From Asticcacaulis currens (GTDB lineage Bacteria > Pseudomonadota > Alphaproteobacteria > Caulobacterales > Caulobacteraceae), in the NCBI RefSeq assembly GCF_028550395.1, contig NZ_JAQQKW010000004.1:248001-312000 (forward strand): a stretch of 64,000 nucleotides of DNA. The letters run 5' to 3'. The position numbers and the translations under genes are program-made. This document shows positions 1 to 8,479 of this stretch, one piece after another; position 1 is the first letter of the stretch; every line of letters begins with the position of its first letter. The notes beneath the pieces were generated by a model. It was given only the letters and a program-made list of their open reading frames with translations, searched no databases and was not told the DNA's origin.

Positions 1-242
1 CGGCCATTGCCTGCGCCGTCGAACAACAGTCGGCCGCCACCAGCGAGATCGTTAAGGCGGTCGCGCAGGCCTCTCTGGGAGCCCAGGAGGTGACAGCCAA
101 CATCATTGGCGTTGCCGAGGGCACGGAGCAGACAGGGGCCGCGGCGTCGCAGGTGCTCGCCTCTTCCAGCGAGCTGGCTCAACAATCAGAACGGCTGCAT
201 CACGAAATGGAAACCTTCCTGATCAGTGTCCGCGCGGCCTGA
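1..242 (+). CDS. Methyl-accepting chemotaxis protein, 3' end only
   Basis: The gene is cut by the window edge; the last 79 codons are visible, reading from position 3 to a TGA at 240-242. The translation ends in the helical tail of an MCP signalling domain ([11 protein letters not shown], then TANIIGVAEGTEQTGAAA, then LHHEMETFLISVRAA). These stretches closely resemble the ends of the two other MCPs at 8480-10186 and 12508-14208, so this is one of a set of paralogues. Such proteins pass ligand signals to CheW/CheA in polar chemoreceptor arrays. The sensor half lies outside the window, so the ligand is unknown. A small protein gene starts 5 bp after the stop. Confidence 0.93.
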   Translation, partial: AIACAVEQQSAATSEIVKAVAQASLGAQEVTANIIGVAEGTEQTGAAASQVLASSSELAQQSERLHHEMETFLISVRAA

Positions 243-247
243 GGGGG

Positions 248-568
248 ATGACGATGCCCCTCTCCAATCCCGGTATGGCGTCCGTTTATTTCCATCCCAC
301 ATTCTGGTCCCAGCCAGATGTCGAAGACAAACTGAAAGGGATTCCATTCGATTGTCTGGAGGCCTTTCTTCGCGACCACTTTGAGATGATGAACGGCGCG
401 CTCGGTCAGCTCCTGCCAGAAATCGCCCGACTGGAAGCATTAGCCACCCAGTGTGACGAAGGTCTACGCGATCAGATTTTCGAGGAGACTCGCCATCTGA
501 CCGACTACGCCCGTAAGCTTATCGAACTGATGGCCATGCTCGACAGCCTGGGGCAAACCACAGCCTGA
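248..568 (+). CDS. Small helical protein co-transcribed with an MCP
   Basis: This 106-residue protein starts 5 bp after the MCP stop; GAGGGGG lies just before the ATG and overlaps the end of the MCP gene. I recognise no named family. It has no signal peptide or membrane segment. Residues 35-100 are Leu/Glu/Ala rich and probably form a helical hairpin (for example MMNGALGQLLPEIARLEAL). The tight spacing points to co-translation with the receptor. A 108-residue helical protein occupies the same place after the MCP at 12508-14208, although the two small proteins share no clear sequence. A role as a receptor-array accessory is inference. Confidence 0.7.
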   Translation: MTMPLSNPGMASVYFHPTFWSQPDVEDKLKGIPFDCLEAFLRDHFEMMNGALGQLLPEIARLEALATQCDEGLRDQIFEETRHLTDYARKLIELMAMLDSLGQTTA

Positions 569-589
569 ACAGGGGGGCAGCAACAATGT

Positions 590-832
590 CATACACCGGT
601 TCGCCCATTGCGCCGAGGTGGGCGCGGTTCATGACAAGGCAATGCCCGTTATTCTGAAGACGACGGCCAGCGCGATCCTTGGATGACGGGCTCATGGAAC
701 GAGGTTTTGGCGCTGCTACGCCCCCTCCCCGATGGCAGCCTCAGTGTCGGCACGACGGGACGGCGCAAGGACGGGCCGCATTTGGATACGTCTCCACCGG
801 ATGACACCGGGGCGCTAAACTCGGTTCAATAG
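590..832 (+). pseudogene. Remnant of an SRAP (YedK/HMCES-type) peptidase gene
   Basis: The frame running through 612 reads AEVGAVHDKAMPVILKT and stops at a TGA at 684-686. A second frame from 686 continues GSWNEVLALLRPLPDGSLSV and ends at a TAG at 830-832. In SOS-response-associated peptidases these two blocks follow each other near the C-terminus (the conserved H-x-K-x-MPVIL, then ALxRPLPDG). Only about 75 codons remain, the frame is broken and the catalytic N-terminal Cys region is missing, so this is a decayed fragment. The family assignment rests on motif recall. The next 130 bp, up to the luxR-type gene, show nothing recognisable. Confidence 0.6.
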
Positions 833-965
833 GAGGCTGAACTTGGCTTCAAACTCAAAAGCCCCAACACGAATATGACTCGAAGGTCACGCCGCGTAAT
901 CCACGAACTGGCTTCACATTTCGCCGCGAGAATTAACACCGGCGATATGAGATCTGATGAGCGGC

Positions 966-1706
966 TTACGAAAACATCTCTCGGCGAAGCGCCTGGGCGA
1001 CGCAGTGAGTCTGGTCCCTTAACCCCATCTTTCGGGCGGCAGACTGCCCATGGGCATATATAGCGCGTCGCGTATAACCCGTTGAACTCTCGACCTCCGC
1101 CAGATTTTTCCCAATTGAAAACAGCTTCAGGCAAGTTAGCTCGGGCTCAGTAAGGCCGAGGAACTGGTTCATGGTTTGCAGAAAGCGCTGTGATAGCTCT
1201 GTGTGAATAACGCGGAACGCCATCGTAAGTATAAACGCCTCTTGGGTTTCGAAGGGCTTCGCCCGATAAACGGTCGCGCCGCCGTAGAGTCCTTCGCCTT
1301 GAAAAAAACCGACGAAGTTCCGACGCGGTAATCCGAATGGCTGCTCCAAGCTTTCAAGGCGCGCGGACGCCAAGCTGGCGGGCTCTTCCTGACCTCTATC
1401 TAGGGCGCTCACCCAAGGTGCCTGCCTTGTCGAGTGCTTGGCGAGAGGGTCGCCAAGCACTAAGTGTTCGGAGGCAAGTCGGTAGATCAACGCCTCGGCG
1501 AGGTCGGTGGCGAGCACAACCTTCGACCCAATCTCTGGACCAAAGTAGGGGATGCCGGACAGGATAAACTTATCAAAAGGAACGATCGAGCGTAGGGTTT
1601 CAATCTTTGGAGACTTAGCGTTTGCCCGACCAAAGTCGATCGCTTGTGTAACCCTCTCAGCCTGACCCAAAAGGTCGTTCCATCGCGTTGAGTTTGAATT
1701 CGGCAA
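966..1706 (-). CDS. LuxR-family transcriptional regulator (solo)
   Basis: The protein has 246 residues: an N-terminal region of about 170 residues in the size range of autoinducer-binding domains, then a LuxR-type helix-turn-helix from about residue 185 (LTEPELTCLKLFSIGKNLAE ... RAIYAHGQSAARKMGL). No luxI-type synthase is nearby, so it would be an orphan or solo regulator. The start is uncertain. The longest frame begins with TTG at 1704-1706, no in-frame ATG or GTG lies between it and the upstream TAA, and no clear ribosome binding site is seen. The neighbour at 590-832 is a pseudogene, so 5' decay is possible. The ligand and targets cannot be told from sequence. Confidence 0.75.
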   Translation of the reverse strand: MPNSNSTRWNDLLGQAERVTQAIDFGRANAKSPKIETLRSIVPFDKFILSGIPYFGPEIGSKVVLATDLAEALIYRLASEHLVLGDPLAKHSTRQAPWVSALDRGQEEPASLASARLESLEQPFGLPRRNFVGFFQGEGLYGGATVYRAKPFETQEAFILTMAFRVIHTELSQRFLQTMNQFLGLTEPELTCLKLFSIGKNLAEVESSTGYTRRAIYAHGQSAARKMGLRDQTHCVAQALRREMFS

Positions 1707-1949
1707 TGCGGCATCAACCCGTAGGAAGACAAAAGACGGGCAAAGAGTTTAGCGATTCCGTTCTCAATTGCAACGCGCTGCTATCGGAAAACGCTCTCAC
1801 CCAAACGCTTTTAATTTATTCTTTGAAGAACCGCGCTCTACCTTGTCAAATCCCACTGGGGGCAAACGGGTGGGCCCTCAAGCCGCTCTTGCGGGCTTGC
1901 GTTTCAGGTTGAGCGAAAGGGGTTGGGCAAGCGGCGAGCCAGCGCAAGG

Positions 1950-4900
1950 CTAGACTAACATAGATGGTCGTTTTTGGCGAAACGCCCAGATAAGAGACGG
2001 CATGACGAACAGGCTCATCAGGGTGGAGGTGATGAGCCCGCCCAGAATGACCAGCGCCATAGGCCCCTGGATTTCGCGACCGGCCTGTCCGCTTTGCACA
2101 GCCAGCGGTAAAAGCCCCAGAGCAGTTACCAGCGCGGTCATCAGGATGGGCGTTACCTTTTCGCGCGTCGCTCGGGTCACGACGGCTGTAGACCAAGGCT
2201 GTTCCTCAGTCTGGGTGAGGTGATCCGTATGGGCTATCAGGAGGATGGCATTGCGCGCCGCCACCCCAAAAAGGGTTATAAATCCGACCAGCGACCCCAA
2301 GGACAACGTCGCTCCGGTCAGCGCCACAGCCGCGACGCCCCCGGCCAAAGCCACCGGTACAGAGCCCAAAACCAGTGCGACAGCGCGCCCGTCCTTGAAA
2401 GCCAGGAGCAAAAGCGCGACAATACCGGCGAAGGCCAACCCGCATAGAGACAAAAGCGCCCATCGGGCCGCATCAGCGGCGGCGGACACGCCCTGATATT
2501 CGAGATAAACACCCTTGGGTAAGGCCATTTTGGCCAGTTCGGTCTTAACGGCCGACGTGACCCGCGCGGCCTCAGAAGGCGTCGGATTGGCGGTAACTGT
2601 CTGCACAAGACGGCCACCGATATGGCTGATCGAGGTGCGGGCTTGCGACGGATAGACCCGTGCCACATCGGAGAGATGCACCAGCGTGCCGCCTGTGCCG
2701 CGCAACAACAGCTCGCCCACCGTTTCAGGGCTATCGCGCTGCTCGATCGGCAAGGTGACGGCGATATCGACGGCCCGCTCCGTCTCAAAAATTTGTGCCG
2801 CCCGATTACCCTGATAGGCAGTCTGAACCGCCAGCCCAATCTCCTGCGGTGTCAGGCCGTTAGCCGCGGCAGCCGCCATATCCACGTCGATACGAACCGA
2901 CGGCGTTTGCGGCGGCGTTGAGCGCGTCACATCTGTGGCCCCCGGCACCTTTTCCATGCGCGCCGCCACCTCATCGGCAACGCGGTCGAGTGTCGCATGG
3001 TCGGCACCGTAAATATTGACCGCCAGTGCCGCCGTTTCACCGCTGAGGGATTCGCCGATACGATCGCCCAGAAAAGTCAGGACTTCGGATTGCAGCCCGG
3101 GATAGCTGTCGAGCACGGTGTGAACCTTTGCCTGTATCTCGTCCTGCGCCCCGCTAGATAGATGCGGGCGTAACTCCACATGAAACTCGGCGGCTTCGGT
3201 GCCCCACGTGTCCTCCCCGCCTTCGGCGCGGCCTATTTGCTGCTCGACGCTCGCCACGCCAGGTATGGCCAGAAGATCGCGCGATATCGCCTCACCGTAG
3301 CGCCGAAGGGTTGCAAGCGACGTACCCGGACGCGCTGCGATTTGCAGGACGTAATGGCCTTCCCTGAACGCGGGCAAAAGAGAGTGGCTGAAAAAGCTCA
3401 GCCCGACCACCGCGACAAGGGTAACCACAGCGCACAAGCTGAGTAAAATCTTTGGTGCCGTGTAGGTGGCTGAGAGCCGGCGCGTATGCCAGTCCTTCAG
3501 CCGCTCCAAAAACTTAGGTTCCGTGGGAACACGGGCGCTCCGCAGCGCCAGATAGCTGAGCGCCGGGGTCAGCGTCATGGATACGCCCAGGGAAATCAGG
3601 GTGGCCAGACAGAAGGCGGCGGCCAGCGGCACAAAAAACGCACCTTGCAGACCCTCCATCAGAAGGACCGGCGCAAGTACGAGCACGATGACCAGTGTGG
3701 CGTAGATTACCGGACCACGAACCTCGAGCACAGCCCTGAGAACCGTTTGTGCGCGCGCCTCAGACGCCGGCGCAACGCGCAGACGCCGCATAATGTTTTC
3801 GACGTCGATCACCGCATCATCTACCACGACGCCTAGGGCAACCGCGAGTCCCCCCACAGTCATGGTGTTGATGCTCAGTCCCAGTCGATCCAGTACGAGA
3901 AGGGTCAGCAGCAAGGACAGCGGAATGGTAACGAAGGAGATAAGGACGGTGCGCGCGTTGCCCATGAAGACAAACAGAACCACCGCGATCAACAGCGCTC
4001 CGATCAGGAGGTCTTCAGTAATGCCGCGCAGCGCGGTTTCGATAAAGTTGGCCGGCCGGTGAAGATTTTCGTGAAGGGTGATCCCCAGTGCGCCAAGAGA
4101 CGGCCTGATTTCTGCCAAAGCGGCTTCCACAGCGCGCGTCGTGGCCAGCGTATTGGCGCCATACTGGCTCGACAGGCTGATCAGAACGCCAGGCTTGCCC
4201 ATAATAACGGCATCCCCCACGTCTGGGGCCGCCGCTTCGACCACATCGGCCACATCGGACAGGTGCACGACGACGCCGTTCGCCTGGCGCACGACGACCT
4301 CACTGATCTCTGCCGGGGTGGTCGCCTGGGCCCTCGGCTCGATCAGGATGCGCTGTTCGGCGGTATCAATAAAACCGCCCCCGATCATGGCCGTCGAACC
4401 CTGCACGGCGGTTACGACCTCATTCAACCCCAGGCCGCGCGTCTGAAGGTCGTCCGGCCGCACTTGCACCTCGAAGCGACGCACGACGCCGCCATAAACG
4501 GTCGCACGCGCCACGCCGGGAACCGACATCAGGCGCGGCCTCAGTCGCCATTGCACCCAATCGCGCAAATCCGCCGGTGACAGGCGCTCAGATGTGAACC
4601 CAACCTTCAACAAATCCATGGTCGATGAGGTCAGGGGTGCCACACGCGGGGTCCGGGCGCTGAGCGGCAGGGTGTCCGCCGCCTCGCTCAGGCTCTCGGA
4701 CACGATCTGGCGCGACCGGTAGGGGTCGATCCCTGACTTAAAGACGACAGTGACGACGCTCAGTCCCTGCTGACTTTTGGAACGGACGGTCTCAACCCCG
4801 GCCGCGCCATTAATGGCCTGTTCAACCGGACGGGTGATCAGTTGTTCGACCTGCTCCGCCGAAAGGCCCGGCGCTTCGGTCTGAACTTCGGCCTGCGCCG

Positions 4901-5030
4901 GCACAAAGTCGGGAAAGACATCGTAGGGGGCCCGCGTCAGAAATAAGGCACCATAGATAAAGAAGGCCACGGCAGTCAGAACCACCAAGCGAGGGTAGCG
5001 CAGGCAGGCCCTGACGATCGCGTTTAGCAT
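1950..5030 (-). CDS. RND efflux transporter, inner-membrane pump (CusA/CzcA-like)
   Basis: This 1026-residue protein has the usual length and layout of RND pumps: TM1 at about residues 12-32, a large periplasmic loop, TM2-6, a second loop and TM7-12. The N-terminal block (RAPYDVFPDFVPAQAEVQTE, then APGLSAEQVEQLITRPVEQA) resembles the heavy-metal branch (HME-RND) rather than AcrB. TM4 carries an acidic motif (GVVVDDAVIDVENIMRRL) expected for proton relay. It is the last gene of a three-gene minus-strand operon (TolC-type channel, adaptor, pump), starting 1 bp after the adaptor stop. Proton-driven export across both membranes is well supported. The substrate is not: no Met- or His-rich stretch is obvious. 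Confidence 0.93.
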   Translation of the reverse strand: MLNAIVRACLRYPRLVVLTAVAFFIYGALFLTRAPYDVFPDFVPAQAEVQTEAPGLSAEQVEQLITRPVEQAINGAAGVETVRSKSQQGLSVVTVVFKSGIDPYRSRQIVSESLSEAADTLPLSARTPRVAPLTSSTMDLLKVGFTSERLSPADLRDWVQWRLRPRLMSVPGVARATVYGGVVRRFEVQVRPDDLQTRGLGLNEVVTAVQGSTAMIGGGFIDTAEQRILIEPRAQATTPAEISEVVVRQANGVVVHLSDVADVVEAAAPDVGDAVIMGKPGVLISLSSQYGANTLATTRAVEAALAEIRPSLGALGITLHENLHRPANFIETALRGITEDLLIGALLIAVVLFVFMGNARTVLISFVTIPLSLLLTLLVLDRLGLSINTMTVGGLAVALGVVVDDAVIDVENIMRRLRVAPASEARAQTVLRAVLEVRGPVIYATLVIVLVLAPVLLMEGLQGAFFVPLAAAFCLATLISLGVSMTLTPALSYLALRSARVPTEPKFLERLKDWHTRRLSATYTAPKILLSLCAVVTLVAVVGLSFFSHSLLPAFREGHYVLQIAARPGTSLATLRRYGEAISRDLLAIPGVASVEQQIGRAEGGEDTWGTEAAEFHVELRPHLSSGAQDEIQAKVHTVLDSYPGLQSEVLTFLGDRIGESLSGETAALAVNIYGADHATLDRVADEVAARMEKVPGATDVTRSTPPQTPSVRIDVDMAAAAANGLTPQEIGLAVQTAYQGNRAAQIFETERAVDIAVTLPIEQRDSPETVGELLLRGTGGTLVHLSDVARVYPSQARTSISHIGGRLVQTVTANPTPSEAARVTSAVKTELAKMALPKGVYLEYQGVSAAADAARWALLSLCGLAFAGIVALLLLAFKDGRAVALVLGSVPVALAGGVAAVALTGATLSLGSLVGFITLFGVAARNAILLIAHTDHLTQTEEQPWSTAVVTRATREKVTPILMTALVTALGLLPLAVQSGQAGREIQGPMALVILGGLITSTLMSLFVMPSLIWAFRQKRPSMLV

Positions 5031-5031
5031 C

Positions 5032-5946
5032 CTACTTGTCCGCTCCCCCCACCGGATTTTCAGCGGTGTAGAGGGCCGCCGACCCCACCGTCACTACGCG
5101 CTCGCCAACCGAAAATCCGGAACGGACCATCACGCCCTGAGGCGTATAGACGCTGTTGGCCAGAGGCCTGCGGATAAAGGTCTCATTGTCGCGTGTAACA
5201 TAGACCCACACCCGACCTTCGGCCCGCAGCAGGGCAGACGCAGGAATCCATACGCCTTGCCCCCCGCCCTGCACGGGGAGCGTGGCCGGCAGGGTCAGAT
5301 CCGGCGTCAGGTATTTCGCCTGTGGACCGCTCACCTTCGCCAAAAGACCGCCAGACCTCATCAGCGGATCGGCTGTGCGGGCGGGCCCAATGACCGTCGC
5401 CAGAACCTTACCCGTCCCGGGCAAGTCCAGCGTAAGCGTCTTCAAACCCAAAAGGTTTTTACCCGAAGGGCTATCTATGCGAAGTAAGGCTACCTCCCCG
5501 CTGACCAGATCGCGGCTCAGTTGGTCAAGGCCTGCGTTTCCCATGCGGGGAAAGGCAGGGCCCCATTCCAGCGCCAGACGTTGCTGAAAGGCCCTCACCT
5601 TTCGGTTATCGAGTAGAGCCTGCAAGGCCGCAGCGTCAGCCACCTTCCGGGAGACGGTATTGTCTAGCGCCTGCAAGGCTTTGGTGCGATCAGCCTCGGT
5701 CTGTGAAAGGCGCGCCGTCGCTTTGGCAGCCTCGAGGTCGTTCAGGAGCGCCACCAGAGGCGAAGGATCAAGCCCTTTGGCAAAGCCTTTCAGGTCGGCA
5801 CTCGCCGTGCCCGCCTGAAGCGGTGCGGTCTGCACCCCAAGACGCTTTTGCAGCGCCGAACTCAACTTCACCGGCGCCTGCGCCCCGGCGGTTAGCGGGA
5901 GAGCAAGAAAAACACAGGCGGCCACGACCGCAAGGCGCACGTTCAC
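5032..5946 (-). CDS. RND efflux periplasmic adaptor protein
   Basis: The 304-residue protein starts with GTG at 5944-5946, which overlaps the TGA of the upstream tolC-type gene (GTGA). Residues 1-22 form a signal peptide ending in LTAGAQA. The rest fits a short membrane-fusion protein: a helical section (about 60-125, rich in Ala, Leu and Asp) and a C-terminal beta-rich part with VWIPASALLRAEGRVWVYV and GERVVTVGSAALYTAE, typical of HlyD/CusB-type adaptors. It would bridge pump and outer-membrane channel. It is shorter than CusB or AcrA (about 380-400 residues), and no metal-binding N-terminal extension is seen. Confidence 0.85.
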   Translation of the reverse strand: MNVRLAVVAACVFLALPLTAGAQAPVKLSSALQKRLGVQTAPLQAGTASADLKGFAKGLDPSPLVALLNDLEAAKATARLSQTEADRTKALQALDNTVSRKVADAAALQALLDNRKVRAFQQRLALEWGPAFPRMGNAGLDQLSRDLVSGEVALLRIDSPSGKNLLGLKTLTLDLPGTGKVLATVIGPARTADPLMRSGGLLAKVSGPQAKYLTPDLTLPATLPVQGGGQGVWIPASALLRAEGRVWVYVTRDNETFIRRPLANSVYTPQGVMVRSGFSVGERVVTVGSAALYTAENPVGGADK

Positions 5947-7307
5947 GGCGATACCTCCAGGGATTGCATGAGCGTTTTGAGAGACTGCATCTCTTCGTCG
6001 CTGACCGGCTGCCGCCAGACGGCCTCCAGCTGAACACGGGCCAGTCCTGCCGCAAGCCTCGCCTCTTCGTAACGCATCTGCGCTGAGTTCTGCGCCGTCT
6101 GAGCCGCCAGAAGGTCCGCCCGTGTACCCTCCCCCAGACGCTCAAGGTCCTGCGCACGTTTGAACTGAGAGGCTGTTATCGGCAGGTCTTGGCGTTCGAT
6201 TTGCTGCACGAGGACAAGGGCAGCCTCAAAGTCAGAACGGGCCTTCTGCTCAGCGGCGTAGTGCGTCGCCACGACGGCTTCAAGAGACGTGCCGGCAGCG
6301 GCGCGTCTGGCCTCGGCTGCGCGAATAGCCTCGCGGTTCAGGTCCGCTGGTGGCAGGACAAGACTGACGGTCAACGGAAATTTTGCGAGACCGCGCTCCC
6401 AGATATAGCCGGGGCCGATCCGCACTTGCGGATATTGCGAGGCGATGGCGAGGCGAAGGGCGTTCTCGCTGCGGTCATAGTCTGAGATCGCCTTGAAGAT
6501 ATCGGCGCGCGTATAGAGCGATGTCGTCCGGCGACGGTTCAGAAGATCCCCACCTGGAAGATCAAGGCCGGAGGGATAGGCGGGGAACCGAAGGGTCGTG
6601 AGGTCCGAAATCGAGACGCCGAGAAGCGCCGCAAGGTCTGCCTGCGCCGCCGCCTCACGGGTCTCTATCTCCCGGCAGGCACTGCGGGTGCCGGTGAGGT
6701 CGAGCCGGGCCGCTGTTTCAGCGGATGAGTCCTCTTCCCCCATTCGCACTCGCGCTAAGGCCTGATCAAGCGTGCGCAGTCTGAGTGTCTGGCCTTCGTC
6801 ACATAAGGCACTGAGATGCTGAGTGGCCTGCAAAGTGGTCAGCGCACTCGCCAGTTGGCTGCGCAGCGTAAATACCGCGTCTGACAGGTCATATCGCGCG
6901 AGGCGCAGATTAAGCGCCGCTTCGTGGGTCCGGGTGGTGCGGCGCTCACCGGCATCGACAGGCAGATCAAAGGCCGCGCCCAGCATCCAGGGTCGGGCCG
7001 CATCGGCCTGTCGGGAATATTCGGTTGTCAGGGTGAACCCGACAGGAGGATACTGACCGGCGATACGGGCGTCAGACTGCGCTGCGCGATAGGCCTCCTG
7101 CGCCGAACGCACGGCCGGGTGATACCTGGCAACCTGCTGAAACAACGCTTCGAACGATCCCGAGCCGCCGTAAAGCGCCGGCGTCTGCACCGAAGGCGAT
7201 TTAAATGCGCCGACGTCGATTGGACGGGCCGTGTATTGAGCGCAAGAGACAATTCCGAATGTGCTTGTCGCGATCAGGACGGAGCGTGAGATCAGAGAGC
7301 CTCTCAT
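5943..7307 (-). CDS. TolC-family outer-membrane efflux channel
   Basis: The 454-residue protein is of normal TolC length, with two long Ala/Arg/Glu-rich helical repeats (about 50-230 and 260-445) as in outer-membrane efflux proteins. The N-terminus is an export signal ending in IVSCAQ; the Cys suggests lipidation as in NodT-type channels, but the lipobox is not ideal. It is the first gene of the efflux operon. The ATG at 7305-7307 is preceded by a GAAGG-type ribosome binding site, and the adaptor gene overlaps its stop. The 226 bp upstream, towards mucR, should hold the operon promoter. A role in drug or metal efflux follows from the operon. Confidence 0.9.
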   Translation of the reverse strand: MRGSLISRSVLIATSTFGIVSCAQYTARPIDVGAFKSPSVQTPALYGGSGSFEALFQQVARYHPAVRSAQEAYRAAQSDARIAGQYPPVGFTLTTEYSRQADAARPWMLGAAFDLPVDAGERRTTRTHEAALNLRLARYDLSDAVFTLRSQLASALTTLQATQHLSALCDEGQTLRLRTLDQALARVRMGEEDSSAETAARLDLTGTRSACREIETREAAAQADLAALLGVSISDLTTLRFPAYPSGLDLPGGDLLNRRRTTSLYTRADIFKAISDYDRSENALRLAIASQYPQVRIGPGYIWERGLAKFPLTVSLVLPPADLNREAIRAAEARRAAAGTSLEAVVATHYAAEQKARSDFEAALVLVQQIERQDLPITASQFKRAQDLERLGEGTRADLLAAQTAQNSAQMRYEEARLAAGLARVQLEAVWRQPVSDEEMQSLKTLMQSLEVSP

Positions 7308-7533
7308 CCTTCAGGTCCTTTTCGCCCATGCATTGCGGCCAAACGTAACCACCCCATGATAAAGGTGCGCACGTAACTCCATAGTTAACGAGAGGGCTAA
7401 GTATGCCCCCACCCCACAAACCTGGACGGCTTTGCTTAGCCACGCGTTGGGTGTCTTGGCGAACAGATGTTTCAAGCAGACGTGTTCTGCGAATCCAAAA
7501 AGCGCTCAGTCCTGCAAATCGATCGCCGCCCAG

Positions 7534-7956
7534 TTAGTACTTTACACGCAGCTTGCCCGATGCGCCGCGCGTGCGGGCTTTGGGCTTATTTCGCGCGCTC
7601 TGTCCGAGCCCGTTTGCCTTTGCCAGTTGAGACCGCGCGGCCGCATAACTCGGCGCGACCATAGGGTAGTCCTCAGGCATGTTCCATTTTGCCCGGTACT
7701 CGTCCGGGGAGAGATTATAATGGGTGGAAAGGTGACGCTTCAAGGACTTGAAGCGGCGCCCATCTTCAAGGCAAATGAGGTAGTCAGGGGTCACCGATTT
7801 CTTAACCGACACGGCAGGTGCCTGAGCCACGACCTTAGGCGTTGAAGGGGCTGACAGCCCTGTGAGTGCCGTATGGACGCTTTGAATCAGCTGCGGGACC
7901 TCCGTAGACGGAACTTGGTTGTGCCCAACATAAGCCGAAACGATTTCAACAACCAT
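7534..7956 (-). CDS. mucR: MucR/Ros-family zinc-finger transcriptional regulator
   Basis: The 140-residue protein matches the MucR/Ros family across its length. The N-terminus (EIVSAYVGHNQVPSTEVPQL) is the family oligomerisation region. Residues about 70-110 hold the conserved block YLICLEDGRRFKSLKRHLST followed by HYNLSPDEYRAKWNMPEDYP, with Cys and His residues placed as in the prokaryotic zinc finger. MucR proteins are global regulators that bind AT-rich promoter DNA; in Caulobacter they act in cell-cycle control with SciP/CtrA, and elsewhere on exopolysaccharide and virulence genes. The C-terminal 25 residues are basic (NKPKARTRGASGKLRVKY). The AT-rich DNA upstream suggests autoregulation. 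Confidence 0.95.
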   Translation of the reverse strand: MVVEIVSAYVGHNQVPSTEVPQLIQSVHTALTGLSAPSTPKVVAQAPAVSVKKSVTPDYLICLEDGRRFKSLKRHLSTHYNLSPDEYRAKWNMPEDYPMVAPSYAAARSQLAKANGLGQSARNKPKARTRGASGKLRVKY

Positions 7957-8110
7957 TTCAGTGATTTGTGAATTTTTTTCATATTCGCTTTCGTAAAAAT
8001 GAGAATACTTTTAAAAACATAAAACATTACATTTAAATGAAATCATACGAAGATCAAATGTAAAGTAATATAAAATCGAAAGAATATGCGCACACGGTTT
8101 CATCCGCGCG
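7957..8110 (-). promoter_or_regulatory. AT-rich leader and probable MucR autoregulatory region
   Basis: The DNA just upstream of the mucR start is strikingly AT-rich for this genome, with runs such as TTTTTTTC, ATACTTTTAAAAACATAAAA and AAGTAATATAAAATCG. MucR/Ros proteins are known to prefer AT-rich sites with T-A steps and to repress their own genes, so this is the likely operator and promoter. No single clear -35/-10 pair was chosen. The remaining intergenic DNA, 8111-8331, shows no gene. Confidence 0.5.
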
Positions 8111-8331
8111 AACTCGAACCGGTCAAGCCTGATGTCTTACAACTAAATTTTCTACACACGTCTCACCACCCTATATCCATATATTCCGGTTTTTGCCTCG
8201 CTGACCCTTAAAGTTCACGGCGCGAAAATGACAAAGAATACCCGCGTATCCCGACATATGCGCACCCTGAACGAAGGGAGGGAAACGCCCGATCTATTCT
8301 GCGTACCGATAAGCGGCACAGCGCTTCGCGC

Positions 8332-8360
8332 AAAAAAAAGGGTCACGCCTCAGGACCCTT
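8332..8360 (-). terminator. Rho-independent terminator of the MCP gene at 8480-10186
   Basis: On the minus strand a 7-bp stem (AAGGGTC / GACCCTT, loop of 9) is followed directly by a run of T residues (an A run at 8332-8339 on the plus strand). It lies about 120 bp after the MCP stop and has the right orientation for that gene. Confidence 0.8.
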
Positions 8361-8479
8361 AGGTCGATCTCGGACGCGCCGTGACGTGGAGGTCGCTCAC
8401 CCACTAAAGGTTACCGCTAAGCGACGGCTGCCCTCAAGGCAGAGGGGCCTCTGGCCTTCGCCAGAACGGACCCTTGGCA

